DNA of 64,000 nt from Paracoccus kondratievae (GCF_009301415.1 NZ_CP045072.1:1045001-1109000), one strand, 5' to 3'. Positions 9,392 to 23,208 are shown, numbered from the stretch's first letter. Numbers and translations are program-made. Notes: a model not told the origin generated them from the letters alone.

Positions 9392-10167
9392 GCTTGCAGG
9401 ACTGTGCCGCCGCGCTGCGCGATCACGACCCCGACCGCTTTGGCATTTGCCTGATGGCCCCAGCCAAAGCGCGGCCTGGGCTGATGACGCTTTATGCGCT
9501 GAACCTTGAGCTTGCGCGGGCGCCGCTCGCCCCGAATGAACCGCTGATCGCCGAAATGCGCCTGCAATGGTGGATCGAGCGGCTTGAGGATATCGGTGCG
9601 GGCAAGCCGCAATCGCATGAGCTGCTTACCCCTTTGGCCGAGGCTTGGGGGCCGCGCGCCGCTGCTTTTGCCGCTCTCGCCGGGGCACGTCGCCGTGATG
9701 CTGCGCGCGAGCCGCTTGAGGGTCCCGAGGCAGTCGCTGCTTATGTTCGTGATACGACGGTGGCATTGGCCTTGTTTGCTGCCGAGGCCCTGAATGGCAC
9801 CATCGCTGATCCTGCCGCGACGGCAGAGGGGCGTATCATCGCCGCGCAGGCCGAGGGCGTGGGCCTTGCCCATTGGCTTGCTGCGCTGCCTGCTCTGCAG
9901 GGGTTGGGACTTGGGCTTTGGGACCCGTCGCCGCAGGTGCTGGCGCAGATTGCTGCCAGGGCCCGGAAGAAACTGGTCGAGGCCAAGGCGCAACGCCGCC
10001 AGTTGCCGCGCATCCTTGCCCCGGTCCTGTTCCCCGGCGCTGGTCTGCGTGCAGTTCTTGACGCGGCGCCGAAGGGGATTGAGGCTTTGGCCAGTGCCGT
10101 GCCGTCTGAGTTCCGTCGCCGGTTTACGCTTGGCGCGTTTTCTCTGACCCATCGCTGGTGGATATGA
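9388..10167 (+). CDS. Squalene/phytoene synthase-like protein (NDUFAF6 type)
   Basis: 259 aa with the all-alpha SQS/PSY fold signature MRLQWWIERL (57-66), but the two Asp-rich DxxxD motifs that bind Mg and prenyl diphosphate in true synthases are not visible. Such degenerate homologues include NDUFAF6, a complex I assembly factor of mitochondria, and alphaproteobacterial relatives. A terpenoid-synthetic role is therefore unlikely. It overlaps cimA by ATGA and is closed by a bidirectional terminator. Function inferred from homology only. Confidence 0.82.
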   Translation: MSLQDCAAALRDHDPDRFGICLMAPAKARPGLMTLYALNLELARAPLAPNEPLIAEMRLQWWIERLEDIGAGKPQSHELLTPLAEAWGPRAAAFAALAGARRRDAAREPLEGPEAVAAYVRDTTVALALFAAEALNGTIADPAATAEGRIIAAQAEGVGLAHWLAALPALQGLGLGLWDPSPQVLAQIAARARKKLVEAKAQRRQLPRILAPVLFPGAGLRAVLDAAPKGIEALASAVPSEFRRRFTLGAFSLTHRWWI

Positions 10168-10195
10168 AAAGGGCGGCCGTGACAGCCGCCCCTTT
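10168..10195. terminator. Bidirectional intrinsic terminator between convergent genes
   Basis: GAAAA, stem GGGCGGC / GCCGCCC with a seven-base loop, then CTTT. A-rich on one side and T-rich on the other, so it can stop both the cysS unit and eno, whose stop lies 24 bases beyond. Confidence 0.75.
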
Positions 10196-10218
10196 GCATT
10201 CCACGGTGGGTCACAGTC

Positions 10219-11532
<1,314 letters not shown>

Positions 11533-11561
11533 TTAGCCCACAGGGATCGGGCGGGAAAGCA

Positions 11562-12344
11562 TCATTCTGCGCCTGCGACACCATCCTCGCCCGGAATGCG
11601 AGAGGTGATCCGGGCCGGATGATAGCCGCGCGGCACCTCTTCGTGGACATTGATGGCCAGATCGGCCCAGACCGGCAGGTGGTCCGAGGCCTGCCGCGCG
11701 GTCTCATTGTCAAGAACGCCGCAGTCAAGCACCTCGATACTGCGCGAGACGGCAAAACGATCATAGCGCAGACGCGGAAAGGGTGCAGGCCAGCTGGGAC
11801 CCGGGGTGACGATGCGCAGCGCCTCAAGCGCCTCAAGCCCGCGCGAATCGTGCCATTCGTTAAAATCTCCGGTCAGAACCATGCGGTCATGGCCGATGCG
11901 ACGGGCCTGAGCGATGATGCGCGACAGCTGCGCCCGCCGGGATGAGCGGATCAGCCCCAGATGAACCGCGACCACCGTCAGCCCCGGCAGGCGCAGCACC
12001 AGCGCGCCTCGTGGCTCGATCCCGGGCAGGGGCAGGCGGCGGATCTCGGCCTTGTCGCGCAACTCGGGGCGCAACAGGATGGTCTGTCCGTGCCAGCCCA
12101 GTGAATTCTCACCCGTGCCGATAAAAGGGGCCGGCACCATCCCCGTCGTTTTTTCGATCAATGCCCGGGGCAGGGCCTCGGGGCGGGCGCCAAAACGGAA
12201 ATCCACCTCTTGCAGGGCGATGACGTCGGCCTGCAGCTCTTCGATAACGCGCAGATTACGTTCGGGGGCATGCGGGCCGGTCATGCCGCGGCATTTGTGC
12301 AGGTTATAGCTGGCGAGTCTTATGTGGTCAGAACTTCTGGGCAT
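11562..12344 (-). CDS. Endonuclease/exonuclease/phosphatase family protein
   Basis: 260 aa EEP (DNase I-like) fold with all catalytic positions: N14 (SYNLHKCRG), E46 (ALQEVD), H128 (VAVHLG), D160 and N162 (TGDFNEWHD), and D221-H222 (SDHLPVW). The family hydrolyses phosphodiesters of nucleic acids or phospholipids; the substrate is not visible from sequence. No signal peptide or membrane segment, so probably cytoplasmic. Starts 17 bases after the selO stop, consistent with co-transcription. Confidence 0.88.
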   Translation of the reverse strand: MPRSSDHIRLASYNLHKCRGMTGPHAPERNLRVIEELQADVIALQEVDFRFGARPEALPRALIEKTTGMVPAPFIGTGENSLGWHGQTILLRPELRDKAEIRRLPLPGIEPRGALVLRLPGLTVVAVHLGLIRSSRRAQLSRIIAQARRIGHDRMVLTGDFNEWHDSRGLEALEALRIVTPGPSWPAPFPRLRYDRFAVSRSIEVLDCGVLDNETARQASDHLPVWADLAINVHEEVPRGYHPARITSRIPGEDGVAGAE

Positions 12345-12361
12345 GGGCCTTTCGCTGCTGG

Positions 12362-13777
12362 TCAGGTGCCGCAGAAGGTGCGGTGAACGATCTCTTCGGG
12401 GCGCGGGGCCTGGGCGTAATCACCCCAGTCCGGCCGATCCTCATATGGCGCGCAAAGTGCTGCCTCAAGCGCGTGGAAGGGCGCGTAATCGCCTTCGCGT
12501 GCGGAGGCAATCACCTCTTCGATGCGGTGGTTGCGCGGAATGCGGCGCGGGTTGGCCCGGCCCATGATCTGGGGGGCGTCGGCCAGATTACGTATGCGCG
12601 CGTGCCAATCCTTGGCCCATGCGTCAAAAGACGTTGGGTCTGCAAACTCCGCCCGTGCGCTGCCATCCGACAGGCCTGCAAAGACCCGGGTGAAGTCGGC
12701 CTCATCAGCGGCCATCAGGGTCAAAAGCCCCTCGATCAGCACCCGATCCCCGGTTCGCGGGGTAGAAATGCCAAGCTTGGCCGCAAAGCGCGCAAGCCAT
12801 TCGGCCTGATATATTTCCGGAAAACTGTGGACGATGCGTGTCGCCTCGGCGATGGAAGCATCATCGTTGCCCATCAATGGCACAAGGCAACTGGCCAGTT
12901 GGGCAAGGTTCCAGACCGCAATCTTTGGCTGCTCGCTCCAGGCATAGCGTCCATAGGCGTCGATCGAGCTAAAGACCTTGTTCGGATGATAGCCATCCAT
13001 AAAGGCACAGGGACCATAATCGATCGTCTCGCCTGAAACCGACATATTGTCGGTGTTCATCACCCCATGGATAAAGCCAAGCGCCATCCAGCCGGCGATG
13101 GTGGCCGCCTGCCGTCGAACCACAAGCTCAAGCAAGTCGCCGGCGTTTGCGGCCTGCGGATAATGGCGGGCGATGACATGTTTGGTCAGCAGCTCCAACC
13201 GCTCACGATCCCCGCGTGCAGCGTAGAATTCAAATGTGCCGACGCGGATGTGGCTAGAGGCGATGCGGGTCAGCACTGCGCCGGGTAGCAGGGTTTCGCG
13301 GATTACTGTCTCACCCGTTGTGACGGCGGCAAGCGCCCGCGTTGTCGGGATACCGACGGCGGCCATGAATTCGCTGACCAGATATTCCCGCAGGACAGGG
13401 CCTAGCCACGCCCGCCCGTCACCGCGCCGCGAAAAGGGCGTCGGCCCCGCCCCCTTGAGCTGGATGTCAAAGCGCGCGCCATCGGGGGCCACAACCTCGC
13501 CCAGAAGGACTGCGCGCCCGTCACCAAGCTGGGGCACGAAACCGCCGAACTGATGGCCGGCATAGGCCTGGGCAATCGGCTCGGCCCCTTTGGGCAGGTC
13601 GTTTCCGGCAAGTATGGCGATGCCTGCGGGGCTTGCCAGCCACTCGGCGTCAAGCCCAAGACGCTCTGCGAGGGGCCGGTTCAGCGCGATCAGCCTGGGA
13701 TCGCGCACCGGGGTTGGCCGGGTGCGGGTAAAGAATCCCTCGGGCAGTCGGGCATAGCTGTTGTCAAAGTGGATCAT
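12362..13777 (-). CDS. selO: Protein adenylyltransferase SelO (YdiU/UPF0061 family)
   Basis: 471 aa pseudokinase-fold enzyme that transfers AMP from ATP to Ser/Thr/Tyr of target proteins and is linked to redox stress. Seen: [19 protein letters not shown] (71-89), [18 protein letters not shown] (106-123), [11 protein letters not shown] (130-140) and the catalytic HGVMNTDN (237-244) with the second metal aspartate in DYGPCAFMD (253-261). It ends ...RTFCGT; the conserved penultimate cysteine region of SelO is retained. Strong AGGAGGG ribosome site. Confidence 0.93.
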   Translation of the reverse strand: MIHFDNSYARLPEGFFTRTRPTPVRDPRLIALNRPLAERLGLDAEWLASPAGIAILAGNDLPKGAEPIAQAYAGHQFGGFVPQLGDGRAVLLGEVVAPDGARFDIQLKGAGPTPFSRRGDGRAWLGPVLREYLVSEFMAAVGIPTTRALAAVTTGETVIRETLLPGAVLTRIASSHIRVGTFEFYAARGDRERLELLTKHVIARHYPQAANAGDLLELVVRRQAATIAGWMALGFIHGVMNTDNMSVSGETIDYGPCAFMDGYHPNKVFSSIDAYGRYAWSEQPKIAVWNLAQLASCLVPLMGNDDASIAEATRIVHSFPEIYQAEWLARFAAKLGISTPRTGDRVLIEGLLTLMAADEADFTRVFAGLSDGSARAEFADPTSFDAWAKDWHARIRNLADAPQIMGRANPRRIPRNHRIEEVIASAREGDYAPFHALEAALCAPYEDRPDWGDYAQAPRPEEIVHRTFCGT

Positions 13778-13797
13778 CGCGGCCCTCCTTGCCCCAC

Positions 13798-13827
13798 ATT
13801 ATCTATATCCGATTGCCAAAAAGTTAA
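13798..13827 (-). promoter_or_regulatory. Candidate promoter for selO
   Basis: On the minus strand TTAACT, an 18-bp spacer and GATAAT, about 21 bases before the selO start codon. It lies in the short AT-rich gap between the SMR pump gene and selO. Only the -10 is a good match. Confidence 0.35.
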
Positions 13828-13840
13828 GGGCGGAACAGAT

Positions 13841-16438
<2,598 letters not shown>

Positions 16439-16462
16439 TCCCTGGCTTTGACAAAAGATGTG

Positions 16463-16493
16463 AAACGCCAGTCCGCTCGGGCTGGCGTTTTTC
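16463..16493. terminator. Intrinsic terminator between proB and the opposing acyltransferase gene
   Basis: Stem ACGCCAG / CTGGCGT with a ten-base loop, preceded by GAAA and followed by TTTTTCC. Usable from both sides; the convergent gene ends two bases beyond. Confidence 0.78.
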
Positions 16494-16494
16494 C

Positions 16495-17451
16495 TTATTC
16501 GATTGCCCGGGGACGGGCCACGGCGCGGCGGCGCTGTGAAAGGCCGCGGATATGGGACATGCGGACTGCATTCGGCCCCGGCTGCGGCAGGCTCAGCACC
16601 GCCTCGCGCAGCATGGCTATCCCGTCCTCGCTGCGGGTGGGCAGGGCCGAGGCGGGGATAGATTCACCGATCGTGACGCGGAAGGGCTGGCTTGCCTTGT
16701 TCAGCACCTCGTTGAACAGCGTCACGTCGCGCAGGGTCGGATGGATCGCGTCCAGCAGATAAAAGAGAGCCGAGTTCCGCGCCCGTATCTTCAGCGGGAT
16801 GATAGGGGCGTCGAACTTGCGCGCGATCATAGCTGCGCTGGCCATCCACGGGCGCTCATGCAGGCTGAGGCCCTGACGCTTGGCCAGCCTCCCCGAGGGA
16901 AAAATCAGCCCGATCCGTCCCCGCTCAAGCGCGGTGCGGGTGTAATCCATGGTCATGCGGGTCTTGGCATGTGAGCGTTTTTCGACCCGCCATTCGACTG
17001 GTGCGATCAGGCTGTCAAATTGCGGCAGGATGCGCAGGATGTCGTGGTTGGCGTAGACGAACAGATCGTCCCTGACCGCCGAAATCACCGCATTCAGCAC
17101 GATGCCGTCAGCAATCCCCGTGGGGTGGTTCGAGACGATCAGCGCCGGTCCCGTGGCCGGGATATGCTCAAGCCCCTCGACCCGCAGATCGCGCAGGATC
17201 AGGCTGGCGAGGCGGCGCATGATCTCGTCGGTGGGCAGGTCGCGGTATTCGGCCGCCAGATCCAGCGTGCGCGGATAGCGCAGCAGCCACATCAGTACCT
17301 GCCGGGCCAGCGCATGGTGCCGGCGACCCGAAAAAAGCCATGGCGCCCGCTCGGCTATCAGCGGATCAAGACGCAGTTTCATGTCCTCGCGGGCATCCAT
17401 AAAGGCAGTATTGCCGTGCCTCCGGGATCCCCGCAAGAGTGGTTTGCGCAT
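16495..17451 (-). CDS. Lysophospholipid acyltransferase (PlsC-like) family protein
   Basis: 318 aa. The acyltransferase core shows SNHPTGIADG (107-116), FPSGRLAKRQ (184-193) and PIIPL (216-220), the equivalents of PlsC blocks I, III and IV. Block I has histidine and aspartate separated by five residues (H109, D115) instead of the usual four. No clear membrane span, so probably peripheral. It starts two bases after the pepN stop, so it is co-transcribed with pepN. Met18 or Met24 could be the true start. Substrate unknown. Confidence 0.82.
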   Translation of the reverse strand: MRKPLLRGSRRHGNTAFMDAREDMKLRLDPLIAERAPWLFSGRRHHALARQVLMWLLRYPRTLDLAAEYRDLPTDEIMRRLASLILRDLRVEGLEHIPATGPALIVSNHPTGIADGIVLNAVISAVRDDLFVYANHDILRILPQFDSLIAPVEWRVEKRSHAKTRMTMDYTRTALERGRIGLIFPSGRLAKRQGLSLHERPWMASAAMIARKFDAPIIPLKIRARNSALFYLLDAIHPTLRDVTLFNEVLNKASQPFRVTIGESIPASALPTRSEDGIAMLREAVLSLPQPGPNAVRMSHIRGLSQRRRAVARPRAIE

Positions 17452-17453
17452 GC

Positions 17454-20003
17454 TCAGGCGCCACCGGCAAGGATGCGCGTAACCATCTCGGATGTATTGC
17501 GCGACAGCCCTTTCATGGCGGCAAGACGGCCAAGCGCCGCCTTGGCATGGGCCTGACGGTCAGCGTCATAGCGCGTCCAGGTCTCGAAGGCCGAGCACAT
17601 GCGCGCAGTCGTCTGGGGGTTCACCGGATCAAGCCGCATCAGCCAGTCTACGGTGAAGGCATAGCCCGAACCATCGGCGGCGTGGAAAGCCGCATGGTTC
17701 GCGCAAAATCCGCTGATCAGCGCGCGGAAGCGGTTGGGGTTTTTCCAGTCGAAATCTGCCCGTTCTGCCAGATCGCGCGCCCGCGCAACCGCCTGATCGG
17801 GGGTGGCACGCAGGGGCTGGACCATGAACCATTTGTCCATGACCAGCCGGTTGGAACCAAACTCTTGTGCAAAGGCGGCCAGAGCCTCGGTATCTTTGCC
17901 CGCAGCGATCAGGCACTCCAGCGCGCCCTGCCGCTCGGTCATGTTTGAGGCACTGTTGAATAGTACTTGCGCCCGCGCCGCGCCGTCAATGCGCGTCAAA
18001 AGGCCGAGGCAGGCCAGTCGCAGGCTGCGCCGCCCCGCGCCCTCGGCATCGGGGCGATAGGGGCCCGGGGTCTCCATCGCATCATAAAGCCGCGCCAGCT
18101 CTGCCTCATGGGCGGTGGCGATGTCTTGGGCCAGAGCCTCGCGTGCGGTGCGGATTGCGTCGGGATCGGGTACCCCGCCGCGGGCGGCGATGGTGGTCGC
18201 GATCTCTTCCTCGCCCGGCAGCGACAGGCACAGGGCGGCAAAGGCGGGGTCGGCCGCAGCATCGGTCAGAAGGCCGCCGATTGCCTGTCCGAACTCGGCC
18301 CCGCCGGTCCCGGAAGTGGCGCGAAAGATCAGGGCGTCCAGCGCCAGATCATGTCCCGCCTGCCAGCGCGCATAAGGGTCGGTGTCATGGGCAAGCAAGA
18401 GCGCCTGCTCATCTGCGGTGATCTCTCGGGCCACAGTCACCGGGGCGGAAAAACCGCGCAAAAGCGAGACCACCGGCCGCGCCCCGAGCCCGTCGAAGGT
18501 AAAGCTCTGACTGGCCTCGGTCATTTCCAGCACCGTGGTCGGCAGCACCTCATCGCCATTCGGGCCGATAAGGCCAAGCGCGATGGGTATGACACGTGGC
18601 GGCTTTTGTGGCTGGCCGGGGGTCGGCGCGGTTTCTTGCCGGAAATGCAGGGTCAGGCGGCCGTCCTGCCAGTCCTCGGACAGGGTCAGGCGCGGCGTGC
18701 CTGCGTCGGTATACCAGCGTTTGAACTGGGTAAGGTCGCGGCCGGTCGCATCTTCAAAGACCTTGATCCAGTCCTCGATCGTGCAGGCCTGACCGTCGTG
18801 GCGGATGAAATAAAGGTCCAGCGCCTTGCGATAGCCGTCCTCGCCCACCAGCCGCTTGAGCATACCGATGACCTCGGCGCCCTTTTCATAGACGGTGGCG
18901 GTGTAGAAGTTGTTGATTTCCTGATAATTGTCCGGGCGCGGCGGATGGGCCAGCGGCCCCGCATCCTCGCGGAACTGGCGTGCCCGCAGGGTCTGCACGT
19001 CATGAATGCGTTTGACCGCCGCCGAGCGCATATCGCTGGTGAACTGCTGATCGCGAAAGACCGTCAGACCCTCTTTCAGGCACAGCTGGAACCAGTCGCG
19101 GCAGGTGATGCGATTGCCGGTCCAGTTGTGGAAATATTCATGGCCGATCACGCCCTCGATACGCTCGTAATCGCCATCAGTCGCGGTTTCCGCACTGGCA
19201 AGGACGAGCTTGGAGTTAAAGATGTTCAGCCCCTTGTTCTCCATCGCGCCCATGTTGAAGTCATCGACTGCGACAAGGTTGAACACGTCCAGATCATATT
19301 CGCGACCGTAAGTCTCTTCGTCCCATTTCATCGACCGGATAAGCGATTCCATGGCATAGCCCGCACGGTCCTGATCGCCCGGCCGCACCCAGACATTCAG
19401 TTCGACCTTACGACCCGACATGGTGGTGAAACTGTCGGGAATGGCGACCAGATCACCCGCGACCAGCGCAAACAGATAGGCAGGCTTAGGCCACGGGTCG
19501 TACCAGACCGCCTCGCCTTGCCCGCGCGAGACCGGGTTGCCATTCGACAGCAGCACCGGCTTGTCCGAGCGGATGGTGACGCGAAAGGGCGCCATCACAT
19601 CGGGTCGGTCGGGATACCAGGTGATGTGGCGGAAACCTTCGGCCTCGCATTGCGTGCAGAACATGCCCCCGGAAAGATAAAGCCCTTCAAGAGCGGTGTT
19701 CATCTCGGGGTCAACCTCGACCTCGGCTGCAAAGGTAAAGCTGTCGGGCAGGGCAGAGGCCGGGACAACCAGACGCTCGTCATCCTTGCTGATCAGGGAC
19801 AGGTCCAGCGGCTTGCCGTCAATCGCCAGCGATTGCGTCCTCAGCCCCGCGCCGTCCAGCACCAGATCACCCGGACCCTTGCGGCGAAAGTCGATCTGGG
19901 ATCGGACACGGGTACCCTTTGGGGCCAGATCGAACTCCAGCCGGGTCTCGGCAATCTCGAAGGGATAGGGGCGCCAGTCGGCAAGATATTGCGTGACGGT
20001 CAT
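17454..20003 (-). CDS. pepN: Aminopeptidase N (M1 family)
   Basis: 849 aa from the ATG behind AAGGTG; the upstream open frame lacks family similarity. Zinc metallopeptidase that removes N-terminal residues from peptides. GAMEN substrate motif (252-256), zinc motif HEYFHNW (288-294) with the distal ligand E311 (LKEGLTVFRD), and the long helical C-terminal domain of the E. coli PepN type. Cytoplasmic, no signal peptide. Divergent from the alanine-rich membrane protein gene. Confidence 0.96.
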   Translation of the reverse strand: MTVTQYLADWRPYPFEIAETRLEFDLAPKGTRVRSQIDFRRKGPGDLVLDGAGLRTQSLAIDGKPLDLSLISKDDERLVVPASALPDSFTFAAEVEVDPEMNTALEGLYLSGGMFCTQCEAEGFRHITWYPDRPDVMAPFRVTIRSDKPVLLSNGNPVSRGQGEAVWYDPWPKPAYLFALVAGDLVAIPDSFTTMSGRKVELNVWVRPGDQDRAGYAMESLIRSMKWDEETYGREYDLDVFNLVAVDDFNMGAMENKGLNIFNSKLVLASAETATDGDYERIEGVIGHEYFHNWTGNRITCRDWFQLCLKEGLTVFRDQQFTSDMRSAAVKRIHDVQTLRARQFREDAGPLAHPPRPDNYQEINNFYTATVYEKGAEVIGMLKRLVGEDGYRKALDLYFIRHDGQACTIEDWIKVFEDATGRDLTQFKRWYTDAGTPRLTLSEDWQDGRLTLHFRQETAPTPGQPQKPPRVIPIALGLIGPNGDEVLPTTVLEMTEASQSFTFDGLGARPVVSLLRGFSAPVTVAREITADEQALLLAHDTDPYARWQAGHDLALDALIFRATSGTGGAEFGQAIGGLLTDAAADPAFAALCLSLPGEEEIATTIAARGGVPDPDAIRTAREALAQDIATAHEAELARLYDAMETPGPYRPDAEGAGRRSLRLACLGLLTRIDGAARAQVLFNSASNMTERQGALECLIAAGKDTEALAAFAQEFGSNRLVMDKWFMVQPLRATPDQAVARARDLAERADFDWKNPNRFRALISGFCANHAAFHAADGSGYAFTVDWLMRLDPVNPQTTARMCSAFETWTRYDADRQAHAKAALGRLAAMKGLSRNTSEMVTRILAGGA

Positions 20004-20155
20004 GAGAACACCTTGATGGGCAGGTGAAAAAAATTGGCAAGGCAGGGAACTTGCGCGGAACACAAGTGTTAGTCGCAGGACAGCCGGGTCGCAAGCCGGG
20101 GCCGCGCGCCCTATCGCCCAGCCAGATGAAAAACCAGAAGAGCGAGGAGCCCGCA

Positions 20156-20830
20156 ATGGCCAATTACGATCCTAACGACCCGAAGCGGACCGAAGGCATT
20201 GACCCGCAAAGTCCGGCCGCAGCGCCCGAAACCTATGTCGAGCCGGTAGAGCGCCGGGCCTCGCCGCTGCCGCTGATCATCGGCATCCTGCTGGCGCTGG
20301 CGATCGCCTATTTTGCGCTGCAGTATTTCATGAACCGTGACCAGCCCGCCACCACCGGCGAGGATCCGGCCGTCACGACCACGGAACCGGCTGACAGCAG
20401 CACCACCGAACCGGCTGCGACTGGCACCACGACCGAACCGGCCACGACGATGGAAGAGCCGGCCGCGACCGAGCCCGCCGCCACCGAGCCGGTCACGGAT
20501 GCCGCCGCCGATGCGGCTAACGATGCGGCAGAAGCCGCCGGCAACGCTGCTGACGCTGCGGCTGATGCTGCCAATGACGCAGCCGCTGCTGCCGGCAATG
20601 CCGCTGATGCGGTCGGCTCCGCTGTGAATGAGGCGGTCGAGGATGCCACTAATGCCGCCAGCGACGCTGCGGCTGCCGCGCAGGACGCTGCTGAAAGCGC
20701 CGCCGACGCCGCAAGCGAGGCGATGCAGGACGCCGGTCAGGCCCTTGATGACGCGATCAGCGTCGAGGAACCGGCCCCGACCACGCCGCCGGCTGCTGGT
20801 ACGGAAACCACCACTCCGCCCGCGAACTGA
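20156..20830 (+). CDS. Alanine-rich single-pass membrane protein
   Basis: 224 aa from the ATG behind GAGGAG. Residues 1-37 are polar, 38-58 form one membrane helix (LPLIIGILLALAIAYFAL), 63-115 are a Thr/Pro/Glu linker, and 117-200 consist of near-repeats of Asp/Asn-Ala-Ala units such as DAANDAAEAAGNAADAAA. The tail is Thr/Pro rich. The alanine block would form an amphipathic helix or coiled coil in the periplasm, reminiscent of apolipoprotein-like or Lpp-like spacers, but no domain is recognised. Codon use matches its neighbours. Function unknown. Confidence 0.8.
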   Translation: MANYDPNDPKRTEGIDPQSPAAAPETYVEPVERRASPLPLIIGILLALAIAYFALQYFMNRDQPATTGEDPAVTTTEPADSSTTEPAATGTTTEPATTMEEPAATEPAATEPVTDAAADAANDAAEAAGNAADAAADAANDAAAAAGNAADAVGSAVNEAVEDATNAASDAAAAAQDAAESAADAASEAMQDAGQALDDAISVEEPAPTTPPAAGTETTTPPAN

Positions 20831-20851
20831 TCGCAGGTTGACAGATATGCT

Positions 20852-20890
20852 CCGCCGTCCGGACTCCCGGGCGGCGGATTTTCAATTTTT
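20852..20890 (+). terminator. Intrinsic terminator after the alanine-rich protein
   Basis: Eleven-base stem CCGCCGTCCGG / CCGGGCGGCGG, loop ACTC, then ATTTTCAATTTTT. One of the strongest in the window. Its T tract runs into the -35 box of the proposed glcB promoter. Confidence 0.88.
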
Positions 20891-20918
20891 GCGAAACACA
20901 GAGTTTTCGATTTATTAA
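20889..20918 (+). promoter_or_regulatory. Candidate promoter for glcB
   Basis: TTGCGA, an 18-bp spacer and TATTAA, in an AT-rich patch. The predicted start near 20925 would place a seven-base hairpin (CGCCCCG / CGGGGCG, 20923-20946) at the extreme 5' end of the glcB mRNA. Confidence 0.45.
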
Positions 20919-21004
20919 AAGTCGCCCCGGTTGAATAAGCGGGGCGTTTCGCATACCACGGTGCACCAAACCAGCCGGACATGATAGTAGTAAGGGGAAG
21001 TGCC

Positions 21005-23155
21005 ATGGGTCGCGTGGAAAAAGCAGGATTGCGGGTAGACGAGACGCTTGCTGCCTTCATCAACGAGCGTGCGCTGCCCGGCAGCGGGGTTGAGCCGCGC
21101 CGGTTCTGGGAAGGGCTTTCGACCCTGCTCCATGAATTTGGTCCGCGTAACCGCGCACTTTTGGAAAAGCGTGATGCGCTGCAATCGCAAATCGACAGCT
21201 GGCATGCCTCTAATCGTGGCAAACCGGTCGATGCCGGAGCCTATCGCGATTTCCTGACCGAGATCGGCTATCTGGTTCCCGAAGGCGAGGATTTCCAGAT
21301 TGAGACATCCGTCACCGACCCGGAATTTGCCAATGTCGCCGGGCCGCAGCTCGTGGTGCCGATCACCAATGCGCGCTATGCGCTGAACGCTGCTAATGCC
21401 CGCTGGGGCAGCCTTTATGATGCGCTTTACGGCACCGACGCGCTTGGCGATCTGCCCCGGGGCAAAGGCTATGACGCCGAACGTGGTGGCCGTGTGATCG
21501 CCTGGGGGCGCAATTTCCTTGATGAGGCAGCGCCGTTTGCCTCGGGTTCGTGGAACGATATCGACGCGCTTTCGGTCAGGGACGGCGCGCTGGTTCCGGC
21601 ACTGCGCGATAGTGCGAAATTTGCAGGCCACAACGGCGATGCGGCGCAGCCTTCGGATGTTTTCCTGAAAAACAACGGCCTGTTTATCCGTATCGTGATC
21701 GATCCCTCGACTCCGGTTGGCAGGCAGGACCGGGCTGGTATCTCGGATATCGTGATTGAATCGGCGCTGTCGGCGATTATGGATTGCGAAGATTCGGTCG
21801 CCTGCGTCGATGGTGAGGACAAGGCGCTTGCCTATTCCAACTGGCTTGGCCTCATGGACGGCACCCTGACCGAAGAGGTTGAAAAAGGCGGCAAGACCTT
21901 CATCCGCCGCCTGAACCCGGATGTCAGCTTTACGGCGCCCGACGGCTCACGCGTGACGCATAAGGGCAGGGCGCTGATGCTGGTGCGTAACGTTGGCCAT
22001 CTGATGACCACGCCCGCCGTGCTCGACCGTGAAGGAAATGAGGTCTACGAGGGCCTGCTTGACGCGATGGTAACCGCGCTTTGCGCGAAACGCGATCTTG
22101 ACCGCAAGGAAGGGGTCAGGAACTCGGTCACCCAGTCGATCTATGTGGTCAAACCCAAGATGCACGGCCCCGAAGAGGTCGCCTTTGCCTGCGAGATTTT
22201 TGATTTCGTCGAGGACACGCTTGGCCTGCCGCGCCATACCGTCAAGCTGGGCATCATGGACGAAGAGCGTCGCACCTCGGCCAATCTCAAGGAATGCATC
22301 CGTGCTGCCAGGCACCGCGTGGCCTTCATCAACACGGGTTTCCTTGATCGTACCGGGGATGAGATTCACACCTCGATCGAGGCGGGCGCAATGCTGGCCA
22401 AGGGTGAGATGAAATCGCAACCCTGGATCTCGGCCTATGAGGATCGCAACGTCGACATCGGTCTGGCCTGCGGCCTTTCGGGCAAAGCGCAGATCGGCAA
22501 AGGCATGTGGGCGATCCCCGACCGGATGGCCGACATGCTGGAACAAAAGATCGCCCATCCGATGGCTGGCGCGAACACCGCATGGGTGCCCAGCCCGACC
22601 GCCGCGACTCTGCACGCGACCCATTATCACAAGGTCGACGTTTTTGCCCGTCAGGCACAGATCGCTGCGGCGCGCCGTCCCGCCCGGCTGGAGGATCTGC
22701 TGACCATCCCGCTGGCCGGTGGCCGCAACTACAGCGAGGCCGAGATCACCCGCGAGCTGGAGAACAACTGTCAGGGTATCCTCGGCTATGTCGTGCGCTG
22801 GATCGATCAGGGCGTCGGCTGCTCGAAGGTTCCGGATATCAACGATGTCGGCCTGATGGAGGACCGCGCCACGCTGCGGATTTCGGCCCAGTCGCTGGCG
22901 AACTGGCTGCATCACGGGCTGGTCAGCGACAGCCAGGTCATGGACACTTTCCGCAAGATGGCCGTTGTGGTGGACCGTCAGAACGAAGGTGACCCGGCCT
23001 ATGTGCCAATGGCGCCGGGCTATGACGGGGTGGCCTTTCAGGCGGCCTGTGATCTGGTGTTCCTGGGCCGGGTTCAGCCCTCGGGCTATACCGAGCCGGT
23101 TCTGCACGCCCGGCGCTTGCAGGCCAAGGCCGAACAGAAAAGCCGCACAGCCTGA
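21005..23155 (+). CDS. glcB: Malate synthase G
   Basis: 716 aa, isoform G size. Condenses glyoxylate with acetyl-CoA to malate in the glyoxylate shunt and glycolate use. Seen: the family segments [14 protein letters not shown] around residue 260, [15 protein letters not shown] and the C-terminal catalytic region with [17 protein letters not shown] near the N terminus typical of isoform G. Start at the ATG eight residues into the open frame, behind GGGGAAG. No isocitrate lyase gene in the window. Own promoter and 5' hairpin upstream. Confidence 0.96.
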   Translation: MGRVEKAGLRVDETLAAFINERALPGSGVEPRRFWEGLSTLLHEFGPRNRALLEKRDALQSQIDSWHASNRGKPVDAGAYRDFLTEIGYLVPEGEDFQIETSVTDPEFANVAGPQLVVPITNARYALNAANARWGSLYDALYGTDALGDLPRGKGYDAERGGRVIAWGRNFLDEAAPFASGSWNDIDALSVRDGALVPALRDSAKFAGHNGDAAQPSDVFLKNNGLFIRIVIDPSTPVGRQDRAGISDIVIESALSAIMDCEDSVACVDGEDKALAYSNWLGLMDGTLTEEVEKGGKTFIRRLNPDVSFTAPDGSRVTHKGRALMLVRNVGHLMTTPAVLDREGNEVYEGLLDAMVTALCAKRDLDRKEGVRNSVTQSIYVVKPKMHGPEEVAFACEIFDFVEDTLGLPRHTVKLGIMDEERRTSANLKECIRAARHRVAFINTGFLDRTGDEIHTSIEAGAMLAKGEMKSQPWISAYEDRNVDIGLACGLSGKAQIGKGMWAIPDRMADMLEQKIAHPMAGANTAWVPSPTAATLHATHYHKVDVFARQAQIAAARRPARLEDLLTIPLAGGRNYSEAEITRELENNCQGILGYVVRWIDQGVGCSKVPDINDVGLMEDRATLRISAQSLANWLHHGLVSDSQVMDTFRKMAVVVDRQNEGDPAYVPMAPGYDGVAFQAACDLVFLGRVQPSGYTEPVLHARRLQAKAEQKSRTA

Positions 23156-23208
23156 TCGCGCCTGACAATCTGGCCGCCGCTCTGGCATTTCTGCATTGTT
23201 TTTGGGCC

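Noticed and set aside
17967..20027. Plus-strand open frame of 686 codons opposite pepN
   Set aside because: It is the mirror of pepN, which has full aminopeptidase motifs; the mirror protein has no domain, and long antisense frames are expected in GC-rich genes with strong third-position bias.
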